A stretch of 64,000 bases of DNA from Verrucomicrobiales bacterium (GTDB lineage Bacteria; Verrucomicrobiota; Verrucomicrobiia; Limisphaerales; UBA9464), in contig JAIYBC010000012.1 in assembly GCA_027488845.1 (NCBI GenBank), positions 27,023 through 91,022 on the forward strand, written 5' to 3'. Below are positions 28,981-37,784 of this stretch, piece after piece. The notes beneath the pieces are model-generated. The model worked only from the letters and a program-made list of their open reading frames with translations. It did not search any database and had not been told where the DNA came from. A program made the translations under genes and the position numbers. Positions within the stretch are counted from its first letter, which is position 1. Each line of letters starts with the position of its first letter.

Positions 28981-29943
28981 ATGATCCGTCCGATGCACCG
29001 CCTTCGACGTTTCGTCGCCGGACTGATCCTCCTCGGGGCCGCCCAAACGGGACTCCGCGCCGCCGAGGTCGCCGTCGGAGCCTACCGAGGTTGGTCCGGG
29101 GCCTGGACCCTCGACAACGGCGTCGTCCAAGCGGTGGTCGTCCCCGAGGTCGGCCGCGTCATGCAGTTCGGGTTCAAAGGCGAGGAAGGAGTCTTCTGGG
29201 AGAATCCCGACCTCGCCGGCAAGCCGATGCCGGAGCAGCCCTGGTCGACCCCGGGCAGCTTCGGCGGCGACAAGACCTGGCCGGCGCCCCAGTCCGCCTG
29301 GAATTGGCCCCCGCCGGACGTCTTCGACCGGCAGGCCCTCGACGGCATGCCCGACGGTCGTGGCGGTTTCCTCCTGGTCTCGCCGGCCAGTCCGAAGTTC
29401 GGCATCCGCACCGAACGCCGCATCACGCTCGACGAGGGACGACCCGTGATGCGGATCGTCACCACCTACCAGAAGGTTCAAGGAGACCCGGTGCAGGTCG
29501 CGGTGTGGGTCATCAGCCAACTGAAGGATCCCGAGAAGGTCTTCCTGCCGATCCCGGCCAAGAGCCGTTTCCAAGGCGGATTGGCGACGACCTGGGATTG
29601 GCCGAGTCCCTTCCTTCGCTTCGCGTTCCGTCGGGTGGCGATGGAACGGGACCCAAAGGTCGGCCACAAGATCGGCAACGACGCCTCCCGGATGCTCTGG
29701 GTCGGGAGGTCGGCGTCCCTGATGATCGAGTGCCCCCGGGAGACGGAGGGCACCTACCCCGACGGCGGCTGCAGCGCCGAGGTCTACACCAACGGGGATC
29801 CGGCGAAATACGTCGAACTGGAGACGCTCGGGCCGCTGAGGACGCTTTCGCTTGGGGACTCGATCTCGGCCACCAACACCTACACGCTCCACCGACGCAG
29901 GAAGCCGACGCCCGAGGCCGAGGCCACCGCCCTGCTCCGCTGA
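28981..29943 (+). CDS. Secreted DUF4380-type protein
   Basis: A 320-residue protein with a signal peptide (FVAGLILLGAAQTGLRAAE, about residues 11-29) and a galactose-mutarotase-like beta-sandwich. The opening WTLDNGVVQAVVVPEVGRVMQFGFKGEEGVFWEN is typical of DUF4380 proteins. Later motifs include TERRITLDEGRPVMRI and WVISQLKDPEKVFLPIP. Family function is unknown; a carbohydrate-binding or epimerase-like fold is likely. It starts a run of five closely spaced genes (gaps 11, 40, 3 and 34 bp) ending at 33712. Confidence 0.75.
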   Translation: MIRPMHRLRRFVAGLILLGAAQTGLRAAEVAVGAYRGWSGAWTLDNGVVQAVVVPEVGRVMQFGFKGEEGVFWENPDLAGKPMPEQPWSTPGSFGGDKTWPAPQSAWNWPPPDVFDRQALDGMPDGRGGFLLVSPASPKFGIRTERRITLDEGRPVMRIVTTYQKVQGDPVQVAVWVISQLKDPEKVFLPIPAKSRFQGGLATTWDWPSPFLRFAFRRVAMERDPKVGHKIGNDASRMLWVGRSASLMIECPRETEGTYPDGGCSAEVYTNGDPAKYVELETLGPLRTLSLGDSISATNTYTLHRRRKPTPEAEATALLR

Positions 29944-29954
29944 AGCATCCTTCC

Positions 29955-30530
29955 ATGAACGCCATCGCCTGGTCTGAAGACGACCTCGAGATCCTGCACA
30001 CCCAGATCTGGGAAGCCCTGGCCACCGCGACCACCGACCACTCCTTTGCCTGGAGGACGCCGGTGCTGGCGTCCTTCGGACTGGGCGAACCCGACGCGCG
30101 GACCGTCGTGCTGCGCGAGGCGGATCCCCAATCCCGCGCACTGATCTGCTTCTCCGACCACCGCACCCGGAAGGTGGCCGAACTGCACATCAACTCCGTC
30201 GCGGCCTGGTGCTTCTACGATCCCGTGGCCCGGGTCCAGCTGCGAGCGCGGGGCGAAACGCGGGTCAACATCAACAACGACCTCGCCCACCGCATCTGGC
30301 GGGAAATGCCGCAGTCAAGCCGCCGCCTCTACGCCTCGACCCCGAAACCCGGCGAACGCATCGCCCTGCCTTGGGAGATTCCTTTCGGCGACCGTCCCAT
30401 GGACAACTTCGCCGTGCTGGTCACCACCATCCGGGAACTCGATTGGCTGCATCTCGGCGAATCCGGCCATCGCCGCGCCCGCTTCCGTTGGGACCGTGAC
30501 GCCTGGGAAGGCCACTGGGCCGCACCTTGA
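29955..30530 (+). CDS. Pyridoxamine 5'-phosphate oxidase-like FMN-binding protein
   Basis: A 191-residue split-barrel flavoprotein. AWRTPVLASFGLGEPDARTVVLRE and AVAWCFYDPVARVQLRARGETRV follow the PNPOx-like (Alr4036-type) pattern, and WLHLGESGHRRARFRW closes the fold. Members bind FMN and oxidise or reduce small substrates; true PdxH activity is not assured because the classic C-terminal substrate signature is altered. The gene starts 11 bp after DUF4380, probably translationally coupled. The ATG at 29955 gives the complete domain. Confidence 0.85.
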   Translation: MNAIAWSEDDLEILHTQIWEALATATTDHSFAWRTPVLASFGLGEPDARTVVLREADPQSRALICFSDHRTRKVAELHINSVAAWCFYDPVARVQLRARGETRVNINNDLAHRIWREMPQSSRRLYASTPKPGERIALPWEIPFGDRPMDNFAVLVTTIRELDWLHLGESGHRRARFRWDRDAWEGHWAAP

Positions 30531-30570
30531 TCCTGTCCGACCTCGCCACGCCCCGCCCGACACACACGCC

Positions 30571-31308
30571 ATGAGCCTTCTCAAAGCCGTCGCCCCAGAG
30601 ATCTGGGAATGCAGCCAGCCACTCCGCGTCGCCGGGATGGAACTCGGCCATCGGATGACGGTCGTCCGCCTGGGCACCAACGGACTCTGGATCCATTCGC
30701 CCGTGGAATGGTCGACGGAACTGGAAGCCGAGCTCGGCACGCTCGGCGTGGTCCGTCACGTCGTGGCTCCGAACCGCTTCCACGACCTGTACCTCGAGGG
30801 ATGGCGCGCGGCCTGCCGCACCGCGCTGTTTTGGGCGGCGCCCGGCCTCCGCACCGACAGCAAGTTCCCCTTCACCGGGGACCTCTCCGCGGACGGCAAC
30901 CCGGAATGGGGCGACGTCTTCGACATCGAACTCATCGGCGGCATGCCGTCGGTGAACGAGCTGGTTTACCGTCACCGCCCCTCCCGGACGCTGATCGTGG
31001 CGGATGCGGTGTTCAACCTGCCTGCCGACGTGGACTTCGCCACCGCGATGCTCGCCCGCGCCAACGGCATCCATGGCCGGCTCGCGGTGAGCCGCCTGTA
31101 CCGTTCGCAGATGAAGGACAAGGACGCCGTGGCCGCTTCGGTCCGTCGGATCCTCACCTGGGAGTTCGACCGGCTGCTCATGGGACATGGCAACCCCGTG
31201 GTCGGCCACGGCACCCGGGCCCTCTTCGCCACCGCCTGGTCCTGGCTGCCGAACGCCTTCCCGCAGGGCGGCGACACCGCTTCCGAGGAAGCGCCCATCT
31301 CAGAGTAA
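30571..31308 (+). CDS. DUF4336 protein (degenerate metallo-beta-lactamase fold)
   Basis: A 245-residue cytosolic protein of DUF4336, which resembles the metallo-beta-lactamase fold without the HxHxDH metal motif. The typical segment VRHVVAPNRFHDLYLEGW and the strands RTLIVADAVFNLPA are visible. The biochemical function is unknown. It lies 3 bp before the ABC transporter GTG start, so it is almost certainly in the same operon. The ATG at 30571 gives the full conserved N-terminus (LLKAVAPEIWECSQPLRVAGMELGHRM). Confidence 0.82.
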   Translation: MSLLKAVAPEIWECSQPLRVAGMELGHRMTVVRLGTNGLWIHSPVEWSTELEAELGTLGVVRHVVAPNRFHDLYLEGWRAACRTALFWAAPGLRTDSKFPFTGDLSADGNPEWGDVFDIELIGGMPSVNELVYRHRPSRTLIVADAVFNLPADVDFATAMLARANGIHGRLAVSRLYRSQMKDKDAVAASVRRILTWEFDRLLMGHGNPVVGHGTRALFATAWSWLPNAFPQGGDTASEEAPISE

Positions 31309-31311
31309 CCC

Positions 31312-33123
31312 GTGCACTATCTCGCCCACGTCCAGGGAGAGGCCAAGGGCCGCTTCTCCGTCCAACCCCGAACCACCTACGAGATCGTCCGCCGCGTCCT
31401 GCGGTACCTGCGCCCCTATCCCTGGCTCGCCTTCGGCACGATCTCCTGCGCCATCCTCGGACAGGTCGCCGCCTTCGCCTTCCCCAAGCTCACGCGGCAC
31501 GTGCTCGACGACGTCGTCGGCCAGGGCCGCCACGACCTGCTGGGCAGGGCGATCCTTGCGCTCCTCGCCGCCTTCGCCGCACGCGACCTGTTCAACTCGT
31601 TCCGGATCCACCTGAACAACCGGTTCGAACAGAACGTGATCTTCGACATCCGTTGCGAGCTCTACTCCAGGCTCCAACGCCTGCAGCCGGCCTGGTTCGA
31701 CCATCGCGCAACAGGCGACCTGATGACCCGCGTGATCGAGGACGTCGGAGCGATGGAACGGCTGCTCATCGACGGCACGGAGCAAGGCGTGGTCGCGGTC
31801 CTCGGCATCGTGGGCGTCGCCGTCCTGCTCTTCCTCAACGACCCCGTGCTCGCCGCGGTGGCGCTGGCCCCCATACCCCTGCTTGTCGGCGGGGCCATCT
31901 GGTACACCTCCACCGCCGCCGGACGCTACCGGACGCGCAGCAAGGCCAGCAGCGCACTCAACGCCCTGCTCATGGACAACCTCCAGGGCGTGCGCCAGAT
32001 CAAGCTCTTCGGACGCGAACGCCACGAGGACGCGCGCTTCGCAAGCCGAGCCGATGCCCTCCGATCCGGCACGCTCGAGATCATGCGGGCCTGGGCCGCC
32101 TACAATCCCGCCATGCAGTTCGCCTCCGCCATCGGGACCGTCCTCGTCCTCTGGATCGGCGGGCGCAAGGTCCTCGCCGGGTCCATGACCCCGGGCGCGC
32201 TCGTGGAGTTCCTCCTCTTCCTCGGGATGTTCTACGCCCCGCTGGCCGTCCTCCATTCCCTCAACCAGATGTCCCAGTCCGCCCGGGCCGCCGGTGAACG
32301 GGTCTTCGACATCCTCGACTCGGAGACCGAGTCCGGCGCCGCCGAGGACTCCGGGTCCACGCCGCGTCCGCGGTTCCGGGGTGAGGTCGTCTTCGAGGAC
32401 GTCTCCGCGGCCTACGAAGGCCGGCCCGACGCCCTGCGCCACGTCTCGCTGCGGGCCGAGGCCGGCCAAACCATCGCCCTGGTCGGACCGACCGGCGCCG
32501 GCAAGTCGACCCTGGTGAACCTCCTTCCACGCTTCTACGAGGCCGCCGCCGGGCGCATCACGATCGACGGCCAGGAGCTCCACGCGATTCCCCTGGCCCA
32601 CCTGCGCTCCCAGATCGCCGTGGTGAGCCAGGAACCGTTCCTCTTCAACGGCACCATCCGCGAGAACATCCTCTACGGCCGGCTCGACGCCTCCCCGGCC
32701 GAACTCGAGGCCGCGGCCGAGGCCGCGAACGCCGCCGACTTCATCCGACGCCTGCCGAACGGATTCGACACCGAGGTCGGCGAACGCGGCGTCCGGCTGA
32801 GCGTCGGTGAGAAGCAGCGCATCAGCATCGCCCGCGCGCTGCTCAAGGACGCCCCGATCCTCATCCTCGACGAGGCCACCGCCAGCGTCGACACCGCCAC
32901 CGAACGGCTCATCCAGGAAGCCCTCCGACGGCTCATGTCGCACCGCACTTCGTTCGTCATCGCCCACCGTCTCGGCACCATCCGCGACGCGGATCTCATC
33001 CTCGTGCTCCGCGCCGGCGAGATCGTCGAACGCGGACGTCACGCCGAACTGCTCGCCCACGAGGGACTCTACGCCCGACTCCATCGCGCGCAGGAAGCCA
33101 CCGCCGCCGCAGCCGCCGAATGA
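31312..33123 (+). CDS. ABC exporter, MsbA-like half-transporter
   Basis: A 603-residue permease-ATPase fusion working as a homodimer in the inner membrane. Residues 20-320 hold about six membrane helices. The ATPase has Walker A GPTGAGKST (392-400), signature LSVGEKQRI (496-504) and Walker B ILILDEA (516-522), with the His switch in VIAHRLGTIRD. It resembles lipid/drug exporters (MsbA, MldB-like, BmrA). The start is GTG 31312, 3 bp after the DUF4336 stop. Cargo is not known; operon partners (DUF4336, flavin oxidase, carbonic anhydrase) do not indicate it. Confidence 0.93.
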   Translation: MHYLAHVQGEAKGRFSVQPRTTYEIVRRVLRYLRPYPWLAFGTISCAILGQVAAFAFPKLTRHVLDDVVGQGRHDLLGRAILALLAAFAARDLFNSFRIHLNNRFEQNVIFDIRCELYSRLQRLQPAWFDHRATGDLMTRVIEDVGAMERLLIDGTEQGVVAVLGIVGVAVLLFLNDPVLAAVALAPIPLLVGGAIWYTSTAAGRYRTRSKASSALNALLMDNLQGVRQIKLFGRERHEDARFASRADALRSGTLEIMRAWAAYNPAMQFASAIGTVLVLWIGGRKVLAGSMTPGALVEFLLFLGMFYAPLAVLHSLNQMSQSARAAGERVFDILDSETESGAAEDSGSTPRPRFRGEVVFEDVSAAYEGRPDALRHVSLRAEAGQTIALVGPTGAGKSTLVNLLPRFYEAAAGRITIDGQELHAIPLAHLRSQIAVVSQEPFLFNGTIRENILYGRLDASPAELEAAAEAANAADFIRRLPNGFDTEVGERGVRLSVGEKQRISIARALLKDAPILILDEATASVDTATERLIQEALRRLMSHRTSFVIAHRLGTIRDADLILVLRAGEIVERGRHAELLAHEGLYARLHRAQEATAAAAAE

Positions 33124-33157
33124 CCCCGGCCATCGGAACCCCGAAACCACCGCCGAC

Positions 33158-33712
33158 ATGGAAGACCTGATCCGCCGCCTCGACACCCATCTCCGCCGCC
33201 GACCGGTCCTCGGCCGCGACGTCTACATCGCCCGCACCGCCGTGGTGCTCGGCGACGTGACGCTCGGCGACCAGTCCAGCGTCTGGTATGGCGCCGTGCT
33301 CCGCGGCGACATCAACCGCATCGTCCTCGGCCGCGGCTCCAACGTGCAGGACAACGCGGTGCTGCATCTCGCCGACGACTTCCCCTGCCTCGTCGGGGAT
33401 TTCGTGACCATCGGCCATTCCGCGAACGTGCACGCCTGCACCATCGGCGACGAATGTCTCATCGGGATGGGAGCCACCGTCCTCGACGGCGCGGTCATTG
33501 GCGCCCGCTCGCTCGTCGGCGCCAACGCCCTCGTCACCCCTGGCATGAAGATCCCTCCCGGCTCGATGGTCCTCGGTTCCCCCGCGAAGGTGGTCCGTCC
33601 CCTTCGTCCGGAGGAACAGGAAGGTCTCAAGCACTGGGCCGACAAGTATGTCGTCAACGGCGGCTATTGCCTGAGACACGGCATCCAGGTCGGTGCTCCA
33701 TGCGCCACCTGA
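33158..33712 (+). CDS. Gamma-class carbonic anhydrase-like hexapeptide protein
   Basis: A 184-residue left-handed beta-helix protein of the gamma carbonic anhydrase (YrdA/PaaY-like) group. Repeated hexapeptides (VVLGDVTLGDQSSVWYG, GMGATVLDGAVIGARSLVGA) form the helix. Metal-ligand histidines are visible in DNAVLH and IGHSANVH. It may bind zinc or iron and hydrate carbon dioxide, though many relatives have no measurable activity. Final gene of the 28.98-33.7 kb operon, 34 bp after the ABC exporter; the ATG at 33158 gives the full first coil. Confidence 0.9.
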   Translation: MEDLIRRLDTHLRRRPVLGRDVYIARTAVVLGDVTLGDQSSVWYGAVLRGDINRIVLGRGSNVQDNAVLHLADDFPCLVGDFVTIGHSANVHACTIGDECLIGMGATVLDGAVIGARSLVGANALVTPGMKIPPGSMVLGSPAKVVRPLRPEEQEGLKHWADKYVVNGGYCLRHGIQVGAPCAT

Positions 33713-33805
33713 CGGCACCCTCGCCTCTTCGACGGCGTTGCCGTCTGCCCGCTCCTCCTTCGGTCCCCAGCCGTTCTCCGTTCAGCCGGGGGCGCTTTCC
33801 GCGTA

Positions 33806-33838
33806 TTCAACAGGGGCGCGTTTTTGTTGAACTTTTTT
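33806..33838 (+). terminator. Hairpin with T-tract after the carbonic anhydrase operon
   Basis: TTCAACA and TGTTGAA form a 7-bp stem around a 12-nt loop, followed by CTTTTTT. It lies 94 bp after the operon stop and 107 bp before the DUF4160 gene. The stem is short and AT-rich, so it could alternatively be an operator of that next gene. Confidence 0.45.
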
Positions 33839-33944
33839 ATTGAAACAATCCGCGACCGCTTGGGTCAGGAGTCGCGTAACGAACATGAACATGAACGCGC
33901 GGATGTCCCCAACCCCTCTTCCGCGTGCCGAAGGAGAACCTGCC

Positions 33945-34205
33945 ATGCCTGTCATCTCGAAGTTTTATGGAATCGTCATCCGGATGCTGGTGACCCGGAC
34001 GCTCGACGCCCGCTTCCACGCGCTCTACGGGGATCACGAGATCGTCGTCCAGATCTGGCCGCTGCGGATCGTGGGCGGCAACGCCCCGGCTCGGGTGCGC
34101 CAGATGGTGCTCGAATGGGCCACCCAGAACCAGGATGCCCTGCTCCAGAACTGGCAACGCGCGACCGCCGGGATCGCGCCGAAGCCGGTTCAGCCGCTCG
34201 AGTGA
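33945..34205 (+). CDS. DUF4160 family small protein
   Basis: An 86-residue protein starting MPVISKFYGIVIRM, the hallmark of DUF4160. The next family segment, normally HNPPHFHAEYGE, here reads RTLDARFHALYGDHEIVVQI, so one histidine of the usual pair is lost. DUF4160 proteins often pair with DUF2442 partners in toxin-antitoxin-like arrangements, but no partner is seen, and the next 198 bp hold only inverted repeats. A good Shine-Dalgarno AAGGAG at 33931 supports the ATG at 33945; upstream ATGs lack family similarity. Confidence 0.8.
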   Translation: MPVISKFYGIVIRMLVTRTLDARFHALYGDHEIVVQIWPLRIVGGNAPARVRQMVLEWATQNQDALLQNWQRATAGIAPKPVQPLE

Positions 34206-34240
34206 CCCGCCTCGGGTAACGATCCGGTCGCTGCGCAGAC

Positions 34241-34382
34241 GGGTCTCACGCAAATCCGCAAAGACGCCAACGGCACGCCGGATTCGGGACCGAAACGGCG
34301 ATCACCATCCGGTACACGAACCTGGCAGTGCAATCGAGCGGTTCTCTTGCCGCTCCTCGGCGGCTTTGCGGTTCTTCGTGCC
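34241..34382. repeat. Inverted pair of the dispersed intergenic repeat
   Basis: The copy GGGTCTCACGCAAATCCGCA + AAGACGCC at 34241-34268 is matched in inverted orientation by GGCGGCTTTGCGGTTCTTCG + TGCC at 34359-34382 (18 of 22 core positions agree), with about 90 bp between. The region lies between the DUF4160 gene and the convergent propeller gene and contains no ORF. Confidence 0.55.
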
Positions 34383-34403
34383 GATCCCTTCCCGAGGGTC
34401 GGC

Positions 34404-35654
34404 TCAAAGCGGACTCTGGCGTCCGATGCGGAACAGGCGGCGGTCGCTTCGGACGAACAGCGACCCGGCCGCGATCGACGGCGTGCCGATGACCGGCTGT
34501 CCAAGGTCCAGTTCGCTCACCACGGTTCCCTCGGCGCCCGAGGGATCCACCACCTGGACCATTCCGACTTCGTTGACGCAGTAGATCTTGCCGCCCGCGG
34601 ACACCGGTGTGGCGCTGAACGGTCCCTTGAGTCGCAGCTGCCACAGACGCCGCCCTTCGCCGGTGTCGCCGCAGGTCAGGATCCCCTGGTCGTTCAGGAC
34701 CAGGACCTTTCCGTCGAGCACCAGCGGACTCGCCGTTCCCGGACGCAGCTGCGGCGAACGCCAGGCGGGCTTCGGCGAACTGTTGTCCGGCTGCATTTCC
34801 AACACGGTCAGGCCGTTGGACGGCACGTAGAGCCGGTTGCCCACCACGGCGGTGGACGGCACGGTCGAAGCGCCCTCGGCCCAGTTCCAGGCCACGCGTC
34901 CCGTCGACGGTTCCACCGCGGTCAGGCCCTTCGACGACTGCAGCAGGACCAGCGTGGCCCCGTTGGAATCCTTCATCACCGAAGGCGAAGTCCAGTTCGC
35001 GCGCTTCGGCCTCTCCAGCTTCCAGCGGTTGCGCCCGGTGGCCGCGTCCAAGCCCGCGGTGAACGACTCGCTGTCGTTCTCCACCTGGGCGACGAGCACG
35101 CCGTCGGCGAAGACCAGCGACGACGACATCCCCAGCGAATTGCTGGCGTTCGGGTAGTCCTTCCCCAGCCCGCGGTACCAGAGGAGGTTGCCGTCCAGGT
35201 CCAGGGCGACGCAGTCGTTGGAGGAGAAGATCGCGTACACGGCCTTGCCGTCGGAGACCGGCGTCGGAACAGCGGGGCTGATCTTCTCGTGGGTCATCGT
35301 GCGGCCGGTGGCCCAGACCTGGCGCTCCCACCGGAGTTGGCCGTCGGAAAGCCGGAAGCACAGGACATGGAGACGGTCCCCACGCGCGCCGCTCGATGCG
35401 GTGACCAGCACCCGATCGCCGATGATCAGCGGGGACGAGACGCCGCGTCCGGGCAGGTCGATCCCCCAGACGATGGAACCGGCGTCCAACCGCTCGGGAA
35501 CCCCGGCCTCCTGCGAGACGCCGTTGCCGGCGGGTCCGCGGAACCCGGCCCAGTCCGCGGCCGATCCCGGGACGGTCGAAAGCGCGAGCAGGCCGGCGAG
35601 GACCACCTGGCGGCGAAGGACCGGGAAGGACCGTTGGGAAGAATGGCTGCTCAT
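34404..35654 (-). CDS. Secreted PQQ-binding-like beta-propeller protein
   Basis: A 416-residue exported protein with signal peptide (VVLAGLLALSTVPGSAAD) and an eight-bladed WD-like propeller of the PQQ-repeat type (blades such as GIDLPGRGVSSPLIIGDRVL, LCFRLSDGQLRWERQ, VALDLDGNLLWYRGL, CGDTGEGRRLWQLRL). No quinoprotein dehydrogenase catalytic cysteines or calcium triad were noticed, so a binding or scaffold role is likelier. Its ATG overlaps the stop of the upstream HEAT-like gene by 4 bp (ATGA), indicating coupled translation. Widespread in Verrucomicrobiota and Planctomycetota. Confidence 0.88.
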   Translation of the reverse strand: MSSHSSQRSFPVLRRQVVLAGLLALSTVPGSAADWAGFRGPAGNGVSQEAGVPERLDAGSIVWGIDLPGRGVSSPLIIGDRVLVTASSGARGDRLHVLCFRLSDGQLRWERQVWATGRTMTHEKISPAVPTPVSDGKAVYAIFSSNDCVALDLDGNLLWYRGLGKDYPNASNSLGMSSSLVFADGVLVAQVENDSESFTAGLDAATGRNRWKLERPKRANWTSPSVMKDSNGATLVLLQSSKGLTAVEPSTGRVAWNWAEGASTVPSTAVVGNRLYVPSNGLTVLEMQPDNSSPKPAWRSPQLRPGTASPLVLDGKVLVLNDQGILTCGDTGEGRRLWQLRLKGPFSATPVSAGGKIYCVNEVGMVQVVDPSGAEGTVVSELDLGQPVIGTPSIAAGSLFVRSDRRLFRIGRQSPL

Positions 35655-36778
35655 GGTTCGGATTGGATCGGATTGCCCTGTTCGTCGGTGACCCGCAGCT
35701 GGAACTGCCAGTCCACGGCCCAGTCCTCGGTCTGTTCGTTCTGGAGGCACTTCACGAGGATCACGTTCGTTCCCGGCTTCAGTTCGACCGGGAGGCGGTA
35801 CTGGTCGATCTCCGCGCCGCGGTGGTACTCGTCACGGCCGAAGAGGTACTTCCCGTTCAGCCAGACCTTCCATCCCAGTTCCGAGCCCAGACGGATCTGC
35901 GCGCGGCGCGCGGCGGGGACCTTGATCTCGGCCATCGCGTAGCCGGCGGCCCCCTTCACGGTGCCCAGTGCGGCGTTGAGGTCGACCACCCCGTAGTCGC
36001 CGCGGGATTCGTAGTCCATCCACCGAACACGGCCCTTCTTGCCCTCGAGCTCGGAAGCGAGGTCCAGCTTCTCCTCCGGTGGCTCGACCTTGGTGAAACC
36101 GGCGCCGCCGGTGTTGTCGAACGGACCGATCACCTTCCATCGGGTGACCCAGCCGAAGACACGCCGCAGGTCCGCCGGCGAACCGAGGTCCTTCAGCTGC
36201 CTGGCGATCGACTCGATCTGGTCGGCTTCACGGGCGTGGCCGAGCGCCGTGTTCAGGGCCTGGACACCGGCGGCCTTGTCCTTGGCCAAGAGCGCGGTCG
36301 CCGCCTGGACGCGTGCATCCACGGCCTCACGTCGGAGATCCGGCGCGGGATCCCCGATGAAGCCGTCGAGCAGGCGCGCCGCCGATTCCGGGTCGGCCCG
36401 CCGCAGGAGCGTGAAGGCGAGATGCCGCGCCTTCGGATGGTTCCGGGTGTCGCGCAGGACCGCACCCAGCCGCTCCTTGGGCCATTCCGCTCCGGCGTCG
36501 CGGCCCTTCTGCACCGCCGCGTCGACCGCGAGCCGCAGCCAGTTCAGGGCGTAGTCGTTCGCACCCGACATCGACTCCAGCAGGCTCGGCACAGCGGCCA
36601 GCCCTTGGGCCGTGGCCTCACGCCAGGCGTCCCGGGCCGCGGCGTTGCCGAGACCCTCCGCGCCGACCGACTTCAGCACGCGGATCGGTTCCTCGATTCC
36701 GGCGGCCACCACGACGCCAAGGCGGCCGGACCCGAGCAGGGCGGCAGCGACCAACGCCGGAGGAATTCGAGAGGTCAT
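35651..36778 (-). CDS. Secreted HEAT-like plus beta-jelly-roll protein
   Basis: A 375-residue protein with a signal peptide (PALVAAALLGSGRLGVVVAA). Residues 30-215 are alpha-helical with alternating Ala/Leu/Arg in HEAT-like repeats (HPKARHLAFTLLRRADPESAARLLDGF). Residues 220-365 are beta-rich with WKVIGPFDNTGGAGF, YAMAEIKVPAARRAQIRLGSELGWKVWLNGKYLF and LKPGTNVILVKCLQNEQ, like the jelly-roll carbohydrate-binding segments seen in PVC secreted proteins. It heads a two-gene operon with the PQQ-like propeller and probably acts with it in the envelope; the ligand is unknown. Confidence 0.78.
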   Translation of the reverse strand: MTSRIPPALVAAALLGSGRLGVVVAAGIEEPIRVLKSVGAEGLGNAAARDAWREATAQGLAAVPSLLESMSGANDYALNWLRLAVDAAVQKGRDAGAEWPKERLGAVLRDTRNHPKARHLAFTLLRRADPESAARLLDGFIGDPAPDLRREAVDARVQAATALLAKDKAAGVQALNTALGHAREADQIESIARQLKDLGSPADLRRVFGWVTRWKVIGPFDNTGGAGFTKVEPPEEKLDLASELEGKKGRVRWMDYESRGDYGVVDLNAALGTVKGAAGYAMAEIKVPAARRAQIRLGSELGWKVWLNGKYLFGRDEYHRGAEIDQYRLPVELKPGTNVILVKCLQNEQTEDWAVDWQFQLRVTDEQGNPIQSEP

Positions 36779-36897
36779 CGGGACAGGACGTTACGGTCTG
36801 TCGCGGCGGCCACAAGCCCGGGTGTTGAAGCGGTGTTCCAAACAGGTGTCGGGTTCCTCAATTGCCTCCCACGGCGGCCGGGCATATCGTGTCGCCC

Positions 36898-37302
36898 ATG
36901 TCCGAGATCGCCAGCTACGTCGCCCACGGGGCCGCACAGGTCACTCCCGCAACCCTCGAGAAGGTCCTGCGCAACCTGCCGCTCTGGAAGGTCGAGTTCG
37001 CCCAGATCAACGCGCCCCATTTCCCCCATCTGGTCAACCAGCTGGAGTTCCTGGCCGACGCCGTGGAAGACGTCGCCGAAGGCGCCTACAAGGACCTGCC
37101 CTACAGCGCCCTCGCCTCCGCGATCTTCGCCATCACCTACGCGCACAAGAAGACCGACATCATCCCGGACCACATCGCCAGCATGGGCCATGCGGATGAC
37201 TCCAGCGTCGCCCGGGCGGTTTTGATCCTCCACGAGAAGGCGTTCGCCCGATATGCCGAGGCCATGGGCTTCGACTGGGACAACGTCACCTCGAAGCCGT
37301 AG
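36898..37302 (+). CDS. DUF1232-like small protein
   Basis: A 134-residue protein. The C-terminal half contains LPYSALASAIFAITYAHKKT, DIIPDHIASMGHADDSSVARAVL, the hydrophobic-then-Pro-Asp pattern of DUF1232 (YkvA-like). The N-terminal half is helical. Function unknown; relatives are small membrane-associated proteins. The ATG at 36898 was chosen over an in-frame upstream codon at 36862. It faces the RbsD/FucU gene convergently, with a 35-bp gap. Confidence 0.7.
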   Translation: MSEIASYVAHGAAQVTPATLEKVLRNLPLWKVEFAQINAPHFPHLVNQLEFLADAVEDVAEGAYKDLPYSALASAIFAITYAHKKTDIIPDHIASMGHADDSSVARAVLILHEKAFARYAEAMGFDWDNVTSKP

Positions 37303-37337
37303 CCCGAGGGTAAACCTGCCGGCGGCCGACCTGCGGC

Positions 37338-37784
37338 TCAATCCACCCGGCAGCCCATCTTCAGCAGGACGTTCGCCCAAAGGGCCTGGTCCCCGGTCTG
37401 CACCGTGAGCACGTGGTCGGGAGATTCGACGTGCTTGTAGAAGTCCCACTTGAGCACCGGCTCCAGCTCGGCCTTGCAGCCGGACTCCTTCAGCACCTCG
37501 CGGAATTCGTCCCATACCGGCGGCTCCCCCATCGCGGCATACGAGTCGTCCGCGGGGATGCCCATCACGTTCACGTGGTCGACCGGCACCGCCGAGAGGA
37601 TCGCCCTCAGCACATCGGAAACCCGGACCATCCCCGGCGACAGGTTCAGGCAGACCACCTCGGCGTTCGGTCCCTTCTTGGTCGAGGCCGGGTAGTTGCC
37701 GTCGGCGATCAGGATCGTGGAATGGTGGCCGGCGCGCCCGAGGACCTCGTTGATCTTCGGATGGATGAGTCGGTGCTTCAGCAT
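37338..37784 (-). CDS. RbsD/FucU-family sugar mutarotase
   Basis: A 148-residue protein of the RbsD/FucU family, which interconverts alpha and beta anomers of L-fucose or D-ribose (pyranose/furanose). It begins MLKHRLIHPKINEVLGRAGHHSTILIADGNYPA, with His20/His21 and the Asp of the active-site loop typical of the fold, and has WDFYKHV near the end. Its start overlaps by 7 bp the end of the DUF218 gene upstream, so the two are coupled. Fucose versus ribose preference cannot be decided; gmd in the same window does not prove a link. Confidence 0.9.
   Translation of the reverse strand: MLKHRLIHPKINEVLGRAGHHSTILIADGNYPASTKKGPNAEVVCLNLSPGMVRVSDVLRAILSAVPVDHVNVMGIPADDSYAAMGEPPVWDEFREVLKESGCKAELEPVLKWDFYKHVESPDHVLTVQTGDQALWANVLLKMGCRVD

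Noticed and set aside
34246..35361. Antisense frame opposite the PQQ-like propeller gene
   Set aside because: No domain in this frame, whereas the other frame shows a signal peptide and repeated propeller blades.
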